DNA of 64,000 nucleotides from Imbricaverruca yamaguchii (taxonomy: Eukaryota; Arthropoda; Thecostraca; Neoverrucidae), in NCBI GenBank assembly GCA_034440575.1, contig JAOTOL010001661.1:1332001-1396000 (forward strand), in the 5' to 3' direction. Position numbers and translations under genes: made by a program. This document shows, in pieces, positions 47,001 through 59,000 of this stretch (position 1 is the stretch's first letter; each line of letters opens with the position of its first letter). The notes beneath the pieces were generated by a model. That model searched no databases, had not been told where the DNA came from, and saw only the letters and a program-made list of their open reading frames with translations.

Positions 47001-50000
47001 TGCGCGCGCACGTGACGGACGGCCGCGCCAGCTGGACGGCCACGGCGCAGCGGCTGCGCGGCGCGCCCGCCTTCCACGAGTTCGTGGCGGCGCAGGGCCG
47101 CGAGGCGGCGCACCGGCTGTTCCGCCGCCACGTGAAGCGGCTGCGCGACGAGCACGTGTCGCGCCGCGTGCAGCGCTACCTGGCCGCGCTGCCGGACGTG
47201 TTCCGCGAGCTGTTCCCCGACCAGCGCGCGCTGCTCAACTGCGGCTGGCAGGAGGTGCAGCAGAGCGTGCGCCAGCACCCCGACTTTGAGCGGCACTTCG
47301 TGGCGGCGCCCGACGACCTGGCCTGGCTCGACCTGGACGTGGACGAGCTGACCGACACGCGCATCCCGTTCGAGGTGCTGGCCAGCGGCGAGGCGGAGAC
47401 CGCCTTCAAGAACTACCTGAACGCCATCCAGCACGAGACCAGGCAGCAGGAGTGAGTACTAGAGAGGCGAGATGGGGTCGGGGGTATAAGGATGCCGGGA
47501 TGATCTGCTACACCGTTTGTGTTATCACTCCGGCTCTCGCGTAGCCGCATCTATATACTCTGCTCCCGCCAGCTTCTCACAATGAGCGTCAGCCTCGTTG
47601 GTAAAACCTACGCTAATTGTTGAAGCTGCCTCTGCTTTGTTAAACCTCCGTGCCTTTGCTTAGCATTGCGGACCCAGGGAGACGTGAAATCGGCATCGCC
47701 ATTCTCGACCAGTCGCCATGTAGTTTTTGCTGCGGCAAAATTGCCTGCCCGCTGTGCGGATGCCACTCTACAGGTCGCAGTCGCTGAATTAGATGTAGAT
47801 GTGTCGCGGCGTAATACTATTCAGGGTACTACTGGCTACAGCTCTGAAATCTGTGTTTCTCTGAGTGATCTGAGTGATTCATGCGTCGTTTCAACCGTCG
47901 GAAAGTAGAATATTTGCACTCTTCGATTTGAAGACTATTAGTTTATTATCCATAGAGTTTAGAAGTAATGCATTTGGCATAGGGACTGTTCATTGGAGCT
48001 CGCAGCGTTGTTTTGAACCCAAATAGCCTCTGTCCAAATATCAGCTGCCGTCAGCCGGCCGTCAGGGATTGTGTTCCTTGGAAATTTATGTTGTGCCTAA
48101 TTGTGCTACTTATTTGGTTTTGCGGGCATTTATTTGCCAATGCGTGGGAGATTTGCTTCACGATTTGTTTGATTTACGGGTTCAACACCAGGAACGGTTT
48201 CTGTCGTGTTTGTCCTGATCGATACTACCTCGAAAGAACTGACCAACCTCAGCCGGATGTTGTTAAATAACTTACTCGCGAGTTTAAATCTTCGCTTTCC
48301 GTTATATGGTATGACTAGTTATGATTGTGCAATATTTCTTTCTTGGCATTTCAATGATACATCCATGGACATTTTCGTGGAAATTCCCGTGGTGGCTTCC
48401 TGGAACCTGGAAACACAAACGTTTCCGATGCCGACTTCTTGGAATATCAGAAATGAAGAACATGAAAAAATTAGTAATTGAGCGAAGTTCGAATCCCACA
48501 TCCGAGAGGTTGTGGGTTGGAAAACTTATCAGAAGCTTCATGGACAATTTGAAATATTGGATTCCCAAAAGTCCGTTATAAGTTTTATAATAGAACTTAC
48601 TTTTCGACGTGTACATAACTGAAAGTTAAGCCCTACATTATTTTTTTTTAGTCTGCAGCAATATTCAAATAATGTCCATCGAAACGTTGACCCCCTACTA
48701 TTGACAGCTTCCGACTGAAACACGCAGTCGGTAGTAGCATAGCTGCCGATGTCAACAGTGACCGACAGGCGACCGTATACGGACGGGTAGCAACTTGCAG
48801 AGCCTCACCATATTCAACCGCACCAACATGTGGCCAGAGCATGGAGCCAGCTGGCCTCCAGGTCGTTCCAGGCAAACTAGTTCCTCTGACAGGGCCGCTC
48901 CAAGGCATGCGAGGAAATACGGAGGTTCAAATACGGTGATTATGCCTTTCGTGAATGCCAAATAGATCCACCGAAGGCTGTGTTAATTCGTCCCTTCGGA
49001 CTAGGCGCCATATTGGCAATGCAGTCACGAATTGCGTTTGAAGTCCATCAGGGGTTGTCATGTGGCGTGCATTCAGCGACAACACCTTCTGAAGGTGCCA
49101 AGACGGCGGGCTGGTTTAGACCGGTGTCAATAGGCGTGACACGACGGTGGCGGTGGACCAGTTTTGAACCGGTGTCAATAGGCGTGATACGACGGTGGCG
49201 GTGGACCAGCTTTGGACCGGTGTCAATAGGCATTACACGACGGTGACGGTGGGCCAGTTTTAAGCCGGTGCGAATAGGCGTTATACGATGGTCGCACTGC
49301 TCTACGTTGAAGCTAAAAGCCAAATTCATTCATTCATGATTCATTGATTCATCTGCGTGACGGCTTTACCCCCAATTACACCCCAAAATATTTCCAAGAA
49401 TGCAAATAAGTTCGTTTTGCCTGCCTTTCAATAAATGATACTGATCTCGTTCTTAGCAGAGGCCAATACAACACAACGGGTGTAATCGCTTAAGTGAGAT
49501 GATTGCGCCCAGGTGCGATTTCAGAACGATCCCTCGATTCAATGAATGGGATCATATTGATCATGATCACATTGGGATCCAGTGAGTTCTCAGCTTCAAA
49601 TAGGCTTCCTTCTGTTTTCACCACCGTGGCCAATTCCAGCGGCTGGTGGCGTCGGGCGGCCGCCGGTGGCCGTCCGGACCGACGCCGAACCTGACCGGTG
49701 CTGGAGGCGGTGGCGGTTATCGACCCCACAGGCTGGCCAGCCACCGTCAGCAGTCCCAGGCGGCCGACGGTCCCCGGCGGCCCAACGACGGCCCACACCC
49801 AGGCGGTCGCCGGACGGTCCACACCCAGACGGTCCACACCCAGACTATCGGCTGTCTCAGACGGTCCACACCCAGACGGTCGCCGGACGGTCCACACCCA
49901 GACTATCGGCTGTCCCAGATGGTCCACACCCAGACGGTCGCCGGACGGTCCACACCCAGACTGTCGGCCGTCTTAGACGGTCCACACCCAGACTGTCGAC

Positions 50001-53000
50001 TGTCTCAGACGGTCCACACCCAGACTGTCGGCCGTCTTCAGACGGTCCACACCCAGACTGTCGGCCGTCTTAGACGGTCCACACCCAGACGGTCGGCCGC
50101 TTCAGACGGTCCACACCCAGACTATCGGCCGTCTTAGACGGTCCACACCCAGACTCTCGACTGTCTCAGACGGTCCACACCCAGACTGTCGGCCGTCTTA
50201 GACGGTCCACACCCAGACTCTCGACTGTCTCAGATGGTCCACACCCAGACTGTCCACACCAGACGGTCGGCCGTCTCAGACAGGTCCACACCCAGACTGT
50301 CGGCTGTCTCAGACGGTCCACACCCAGACTATCGGCTGTCTCAGATGGTCCACACCCAGACTGATCGGCCGCTTCAGACGGTCCACACCCAGACTGTCGT
50401 GTCGCCGTCCCACCCAGACGTCTCTCAGACGGTCCACACCCAGACTGTCGGCTGTCTCAGACGGTCCACACCCAGACTGTCGGCTGTCTCAGACGGTCCA
50501 CACCCAGACTGTCGACTGTCTCAGACGGTCCACACCCAGACTGTCGACTGTCTCAGACGGTCCACACCCAGACTGTCGGCCGTCTTAGACGGTCCACACC
50601 CAGACTGTCGACTGTCTCAGACGGTCCACACCCAGACTGTCGACGTCCCAGACGGTCCACACCCAGACGGTCGGCCCCCTCAGACGGTCCACACCCAGAC
50701 TGTCCACACCCAGACGGTCCACACCCAGACGGTCCACACCCAGACTGTCGGCTGTCTCAGACGGTCCACACCCAGACGGTCGGCCGCCTCAGACGGTCCA
50801 CACCCAGACTGTCGGCCGCCTCAGACGGTCCACACCCAGACTGTCGGCCGCCTCAGGTTGCTTCAGACGGTCCACACGCAGACGGTCGGCCGCCTCAGAC
50901 GGCCGACGTGCGCACAAACTGGCCCGGCAGCCGGCTCTCCCTATAGCACCAAGACAGCTCTGCCTGTAGGCTAGTGTCGCCGTCTGTCCGTGCCGGGCGG
51001 GTGTAGGTGTGGGCCATTGGCCAGCCGCATCGTGCCAGCGGATGGCCGACAGACGCGCCAACAGGAGCCTCACGGCCTGCGGGCACCCGTGCCGCACTAG
51101 TTGTCCGATCACTGCGACACCAGGCGCCTCCAGTGGGGCGGCTGTCAGGCAGAGCCGGGACTGCCAGATGACGGCTGTCACCAGCTGTCAGGTGCTCACA
51201 ATTCCGTGCGATGTGTCACGGTGGCGACGCTTTCTTTCAGCACCACATGCGCGGGTTGAATGTGTTGGAGGCAGAGGCGTTCCGCGCATGTTCCACTGCC
51301 GTGAAGTGATGGGCTCGAGTGATGCCTGCAATTTGGGTTGCTAGGCTACCGTTTTCCGTGATGGAATGGCAACGCTATATTGCTCAACCCGAACTTACCC
51401 TGGGAGAACGTCGGCTCCTTTCCGGGAAATCTCGCAGACTTCATGTCTGATGCCTGCTAAATCATTATCATCTGCAGCTCTATATCGCTCGCGCTCCTCC
51501 ATTAACTCCCAGTACTTTATCATTCCTGGCACGTACCTATCCCTTGTCAGGCGCGGATCCCCGGCCTATGTCCACGCTCAGTCCTGCATTGATCGCCAGT
51601 CCTGCACAGATTCATCCTGTTTCTGCCGTCAGTTCTATATGCACCTCCAATTATGCGTCTGCCTTCTCTGCTCCATTGATCCACTCTCCCGAGTCTACCG
51701 CAATTTCTGTATAGTGCTGCACCCTTGCATATCTTCTCGTATTTATACCGCAATCATCTACCGACTCTTAGGTCGCCTATCAACCCAGCGGGTATCGAGC
51801 CCCCAGTCCGACCATCTGGTTAAAGATAACGCAATTATGTGCATTATGCATTTATAAAGTGCACATTAATTTAGGGAGAATCGGTCAGATCACAACTTCC
51901 TGTATAGCCAGCCAGGGGCAATGTGTGGGGTTACCGCATACTCGCTGCGACAACTGATGCTATTGTATTTTGCCGCTGCTTCAGGATGCCAAGGAGGTAA
52001 CTATCGCATGCGCCGTGCGAACGATCACATGTCTTAGTATCTTGCATGCAGTGTTGTCGCAGCTTGTAAGGGTACTTAATGCTCCGTATTGCCGTTGACA
52101 CGAGTTTTATATTATGTGCATGTCAGACCTCGTCCGGCACAATTCGGCGTAGTTTAATGGGGTTCTGTATTGTCCTGTGTGGTTCTGTGCGGTCCTGTGT
52201 GGTCCTGTGTGGTTCTGTGTGGTTCTGTGTGGTTCTTTGTGGTCCGGTGTGATTATGTGGCATCCTGTGTCCTACTGTGAGGCCCGGTGTAGTCCTACAT
52301 GACTCTTCATCTACGTGCCTAAACTGGGAAATTTTAGTGAAAAAAATACACATAAGGAACAGTGTTACATCTGCTGTGAGATATTCTGCTTGCTGTTTGC
52401 TGAATAATATAAGTTTATATGTGGAGAACTACGATGCATCAGCTGTAGCTGACATTTCCAAATACCTTCAATTTTGTGTGGTGTTTGCACTACACCTGCG
52501 TTATATGATTGTACGCTTATTTGACATACATGATTTAACGTCCTATTTGCATCTACGATTGTGAATATCGAGAATCTTGCTGGTGTTTAACGCCCGGCTA
52601 AAGTGAAATTGGACAACTATATTGTACTGTGTGATACTATTATTGTCTTTTCATGCCCAACATGGCTATGTCTTTGTGCATATGTGGGCCCATGTGGGGC
52701 TGTCTAGTCCTATTTGGACATGCATATTCTTAACTGGCCCTGTGCTGTGCTTTCGTACGTTGTCACGTGCGGTCTTGCGGTCACATGTTCACCTTAACTT
52801 CGGTGTATTGGAATCACGCTATTTAGTAGTGTAGCTATCGTCCCGCTGGTATGGCATGCAGCTATAGATACAGGTGCGGATGCTGTCGTGGGATGCCACT
52901 CGAAAGTTAAGCCATAGGGTCATTTATTTTTAGCTCAATTGTACCCTTAGCTGTCGAAACTGACGACATGTGTTGTCTGTAGTGCCACGTCAGTCGCAGA

Positions 53001-56000
53001 ACGGGTCGGTCCTGAGGGCATCTGTATCCTCCGATACCAGTGACTGATGTGGTTGGGTGCTCGATGGTTCGCTGGGTGTGTCTTAACTTCGATTCAGGCA
53101 GAGATGTATGTCCATTGAGCGTGCTTTCTTGACGTTTCATTGCATTCATAGTGCGCTCTTGTGGGTGATTTCAACGAACGTCCACTCTCCTTGGAGATAA
53201 TGTTTGACTTTCCACACATTGGCATCAGCCAAGGGCAGGTTCAATCTAAACGGATAAAAGTCCCGAAACATTGAGTGGCATGACATTGAAAGGTCTCCGC
53301 CACCTCATCTCCATAACGTTACCACCATGACCCCACATATGGCCTTCGGTGCTACGCCTGTATCAATACCTTTCTCAGAATAGCGATCGCTGCCACTTCG
53401 TTACTACCATTCCAGCTACCCGGTGAGCCTTCCAGCCCACTCGTAAGCTCTCTAACCACAGCTGGAGTCTTGCGTCCCTCCTGTCCAACCCCGTAACCAT
53501 AGCTGGAGTCCTGCATCCCTTCCGTCCAGCCCTCTAACCACAGCTGGAGTATTGCGTCCCTCCTGTCCATCCCCGTAACCATAGCTGGAGTCCTGCATAC
53601 CTTCCGTCCAGCCCTCCAACCACAGCTGGAGTCCTGCATCTCTACCATCCAGCCCTCTAACCGCAACTGGAGTCTTGCGTCCCTCCTGTCCAACCCCGTA
53701 ACCATAGCTGAAGTCCTGCATCCCTTCCGTCCAGCCCTCAAACCATAGCTGGAGTCCTGCATCTCTACCATCCAGCCCTCTAACCGCAGCTGGTGTGCCG
53801 GTGCAGGCTGCGCCGGCAGTTCAAGCAGCTGCTGGAGGAGACCAGCTACGTGACGCCAGGCAAGTCGCTGTCGGAGGTGCGCGTGCTGTTTCTGGGCCGG
53901 GAGTGCTTCGAGAGTCTCGCCGAGGACGAGCGCCAGGAGGTCTACGACATACACCAGCGACACATTCTGGAGAAGGCCCGCGCAAACTTCCAGGTCAGCT
54001 GGTCGGCGAGCGAACCGGTGGACTATCAGGTGCTGTGCCTTCAGAGCGGCAGCTCCAGTCAGGGTTGTGCCGATGCAGGTAGCTGCTAGGCTGATCGCAT
54101 AACAGGCCCTGAGCTAGGTATGGTAGATTTTGTTTTAGCTATACCTAGCTTTAGCTATACGTGCATCATTATATGCATACATGCATATATATGTATATAT
54201 GTATGCATTATATATATATGCATATGTATATATGAATGTGTATATGTACGTGCCGTAGTTTTCGATGACATCGAGTGATCTGTCGACAGGAGCTGTTGCT
54301 GGAGCGGGCGGACCTGTTTTACTCGATTTCTCCCGCCGGCGGCGGCGGAGCGCGGGTACAAGACCAGATGAAGGACATAACCGAAGTGCTGCAGGATGAC
54401 ATCCGGTGAGCTGATCTTTGACCTGGTGATGGCTGTAGTCGCCTCACGATGGTGCCATCTGTGCATGATGAGTGTGGGACGGCCCCCAGCCACTGACGTA
54501 CCGGAGGTCGTCCACTGTTGGCTGGCACCACCGCCTTTAATCCATCTAATTGTATCGCGTGGGCAACGATGTCACGTATGACCTCACTACACAGAGAAGG
54601 GAAGCAAGTGGTTCCGCATTATATTTCCAGCCATGGGATCGTGGATCAGTAAAAGAAACTGAGTTGTCAGGGAAAGAGGCCGTTGTTCGCTTAACGCGAA
54701 GAGAGGGGCGACACTGAGACGCCTGAGTTATGGCAAGGTAGAAACGCCAAGCTCTGAGCTATGGCAAGGTAGAAACGCCAAGCTCTGGGTTATGGCAAGG
54801 TTGAAACGCAAAGCTCACCGCGAATGTGGGGATGTGTGACTTTTATTTTCCACTTGTTACGCATCCCACAACGCGTCATATTTCAATTCATTTCAACGTG
54901 CGACAAACGAGCGTGGACACTATTTTGACGCACTTGGTCGCTTCCATTCAGCAACGATTTGGACGGTATTTGAACCTGGACGATTACTTCGCTTCATTTC
55001 AGGCTTGACATTCGTTGCAATTTATGTAGCTTAATAATATACGTTGCAGTTGGATGCTGATATGATGCTATAATGTTCATCATTGTATATTGCCTGTCCC
55101 TGAACTATGTCCGCATGTCCGGCTAGCGTCGAAATGGGCGCTGCGCAAGCAATGCAGTTGATGCGCCAAAAAACCTCGACATGGAACCTGCTCCTGTTCG
55201 AATATGACTCCTCAAGATTGCCTGTGCCAGCTCCGTTCTATTCATGAAAACTTAGTTGGTCACGTGGCCACGTGGCAGGGTTAAAATATTGATTTTTCGT
55301 AAGGTATGAGATGTCGAAACGAACATAGCAGGGTATCGAAATTTGACACGTAAGTAGTGTAATTTAAAATGCTTTTGATGTCTTTCAGAGTAAAATTCGA
55401 GTTGATGGTGTAGGAGATTATGACCGGACCTTTATCATTTGTTTTGAGGTTTATAATTTATGAAGAGCTATATTTCATAAACGAGGTACTGTTAGAAAGG
55501 AGACATGAATAGTTAATATCCAGGAGCACGATGTCGATACTTCTTGAATAAGGATGTCGATTGAGTTTTCAGAAAGTGGTAAATTCCACCCTATTTCGCG
55601 AATAATTTATCACTGCCACGTGGTCATGCGTGAAGACCACATCATTGAACCTTGTTTATCAAATCGTATGGTTTAACATTAACGCCTTCTAATTCAAATC
55701 CAGTTGTTATAACAGCATCAAGTATAATACGTATGCTTTAACTGATAGGATGTAGAGCCAGACTAATCAGCAAACCGCTACTTGGTTATAGGCTTTACGA
55801 CACACCGACCGTTGAGTCATGCAGCGTCGCTAATCTCTCACGCCGATTGATCGCGGGCGAAGAGTAGCGGCAGATGAGACTCGAACTCACAATCTTTCGA
55901 TAGTGAGGCAATCAACTTACCCCTAGACCACTCATCTCCTCGAACCGCTGCGACGTCGGCCTGTCCGCGGCGCCCTGTGTACCCACCTGACGCTGGCGCG

Positions 56001-59000
56001 CGCCGGCCGGCCAGGTACAAGCTGCTGGACCGGTTCGAGCAGGAGCGGACGGGGCTGCTGCTGCAGCACCTGGGCTTCCTACACCGGCCGCGCTCCGACC
56101 GCTGTCCGGCCGGCCCGCTCTGCCAGGAGCTGGTGGTGACGTCGCTGCTGGCGGCGCGGCCCACGCCGCCGCCGGCCGCCGCCGCCGGCACGCACTGGGT
56201 GTTCGGCGGCTCCGACTCGCCCATCCACAGCCTCAACGTGGTGGTGGTGGGCACCGAGGGCTCGGCAGACCGGCTGTCGCAGATGTTCAGGGTGAGTGGC
56301 GGCTGCCGACCGGTCAGGCGTGGTGGTGGTGGGCCGAGGGTGTGGGAGTGGTCACCGGGTGTTGGTGGGCACCGAGGGCTCGAGACCGGCTGTCGCGATG
56401 TTGGTGGTGGCGGCTGCCGACCGGCCGGCGTGGTGGTGGTGGGCACGAGGGCTCGGCCGACCGGCTGTCGCAGATGTTCAGGGTGAGTGGCGGCTGCCGA
56501 CCGGCCAGGTGTGTTGGTGGTGGGCACCGAGGGCTCGGCACACCGGCTGTCGCAGATGTTCAGGGTGAGTGGCGGCTGCCGACCGGCCAGGCGTGGTGGT
56601 GGTGGGCACGGAGGGCTCGGCAGACCGGCTGTCGCAGATGTTCAGGGTGAGTGGCGGCTGCCGACCGGTCAGGCGTGGTGGTGGTAGGCACCGAGGGCTC
56701 GGGAGACCGGCTGTCGCAGATGTTCAGGGTGAGTGGCGGCTGCCGACCGGTCAGGCGTGGTGGTGGTAGGCACCGAGGGCTCGGCAGACCGGCTGTCGCA
56801 GATGTTCAGGGTGAGTGGCGGCTGCCGACCGGCCAGGCGTGGTGGTGGTGGGCACCGAGGGCTCGGCAGACCGGCTGTCGCAGATGCTCAGGGTGGGTGG
56901 CGGCTCACGACCGGCTAGACGATCGCTAGAGCCGGAGGAGCAGAGTGATATCTTGGAATAATGCAATTGTGGCCAGATTTTGTATTCGTTCACTCCTTTC
57001 GTTAGATCGATGGCGTTCGTGCGATCAAATCATTGAATGAAGCCTGCATTCTTGAGACGATTGTTTGCAGATGGATGGATTTGTTATATGCTGATTGTGC
57101 GTTTCGTATGCGCATGCACAATACACATTACATGTGCGCGTGCCAATGCACAATATATACATTCTTTCCAATCTTTTTCCTCCATTTGGCGCCCATTAAA
57201 GGCAAATCTGGACGAGCAGCAGAACAGTATCACCGCTCGGTTGGTTGTGTGCCATAGCCACCATTGTACTCTGGCGTTTGTTCGCCCTGCTATCAGCACT
57301 TTGTGTGTAACAGTGTCATTGCCAGCTGCCCCGCCCCCGTCCGCACGCTATGGTGATAAATCTGCCTCTCCATCCAGACATGGGCACCGCCTGTGGACGG
57401 CCGTGATCTGGTTCACAGCTACAGCTGGATGAGGATGAGGTGGAGACCGTGTATGGGTGGCGGTGGACTGGTTCACAGCTGCAGCTGGATGAGGATGAGG
57501 TGGAGACCGTGTATGGGTGGCTAAGGTCCCTGGTTCGACTAGCTGCAGCTGGATGAGGATGAGGGGGGGGGGGGGTCAGCTGATGACGAGGTGGAGACCG
57601 TGTGTGGGTGGCTTGATCTGGTTCACAGCTGTAGCTGGATGAGGATGAGGTGGAGACCGTGTGTGGGTGGCTGTGACTGTTCAGCTGCAGCTGGATGGGG
57701 ACGAGGTGGAGACCGTGTGTGGGTGGCTGTGATCTGGTTCACATGCTATGAGGATGAGGTGGAGACCGTGTGTGGTGGTTGTGATCTGGTTCACAGCTGC
57801 AGCTGATGGGGACAGTAACCATTGTGGGTGGCTGTGGACTGGTTCACAACTGCAGCTGGATATCCACGACGTGGAGACCAGTGTGGGTGGCTGTGGACTG
57901 GTTCACAGCTGCAGCTGGATGAGGATGAGGTGGAGATCGTGTGTGGTGGCGTGGACTGGTTCACAGCTCGTGTGTGTGGCTGTGGACTGGCACAGCAAAC
58001 AAACAACGAGGTGGAGACCGTGTGTGGGTGGCTGTGTGGTTCACAGCTGCACTGATGAGGATGAGGTGGAGACCTTGTGGACTAGTTCACAGCTGCAGCT
58101 GAATGAGGATGAGGTGGAGCGGCCGTGGTAGCTCAGTTGGTAGAGCGTCTGACTCGATCACAAAATTGTGTGTTCGAATCTTGCAACCGACGGAATTTAC
58201 CGAGTCCACCCGCGACCAATCGCCGTGAGAGGTTGGCGACACTATATAACCTAGTGGTTGAATGCGTCGTAAAAGAACAAGGTTTTTCTTCTTTGAGAAC
58301 GAGGTGGAGACCGTGTGTGCACGGCTGTGACTTGGTTCACAGCTGCAGCTGGATGAGGACGAGGTGGAGATTGGCGGGCAGCTGTTCAGCCTCGACCTTC
58401 GCATCATCAGTGACGACACCAAGCTCACGCCCAGCGCTTTCTTCAAGCCCGACTTCAGTCCGCACGGTGCGTACCGGCTGCTCGCCTGGCATGTTTCCTC
58501 ATCTAACGGTCCCTCTGGTGGCCAACGAACAGGAGGCACGGATGCCTCTTCAGTAATTGTTTAGCCCACATCAAATGTAGCGTACACCTATGTTTTTAGG
58601 AACATTGGTTATTTACGTCGTGTTAAAAACAAGGAAGTAATCCTACACGGCGTAATATTTGCATTTGTGTTACTGATGCTCATGCTACACGAGTAGACTG
58701 TGTATTTTTCACTGACATTTTGCCTGTGATTGCCAAGAACTGGTATTCTAGTTAGAGCTTTTTGCGTGCTTCTCACGCTGTAATTAAATTCACGTACAAC
58801 ATCCTGGCCAGTCTTTGCTCTCTCGACAGTGATGCCACATACTGACTCGCACGTTGTGCTAGTCAAATCACTGTCTGAATTGCACTCTTCATCCTTAATT
58901 CAGTCAGTCGAGTCGATTATTGCTATTACGATTCATACTGTTTCGCTCCTTTTATACGTCGGGCACTAACAGCAAACCAGCTGTATTCTGTAGTCGGGAG

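Noticed and set aside
46670..47434. Minus-strand 254-codon frame opposite p190 exon 5
   Set aside because: Shadow of the coding exon; the plus frame matches p190 RhoGAP.
47666..47908. Possible extra p190 exon after exon 5
   Set aside because: No similarity to the family. Exons 5 and 6 join in frame and match continuous family sequence.
48648..48961. Overlapping minus-strand frames in intron 5
   Set aside because: They look like a repeat-borne coding relic, but I could not tie them to any family or define borders.
49646..50974. Open frames such as VHTQTVG repeats in intron 5
   Set aside because: Products of the 32 bp minisatellite.
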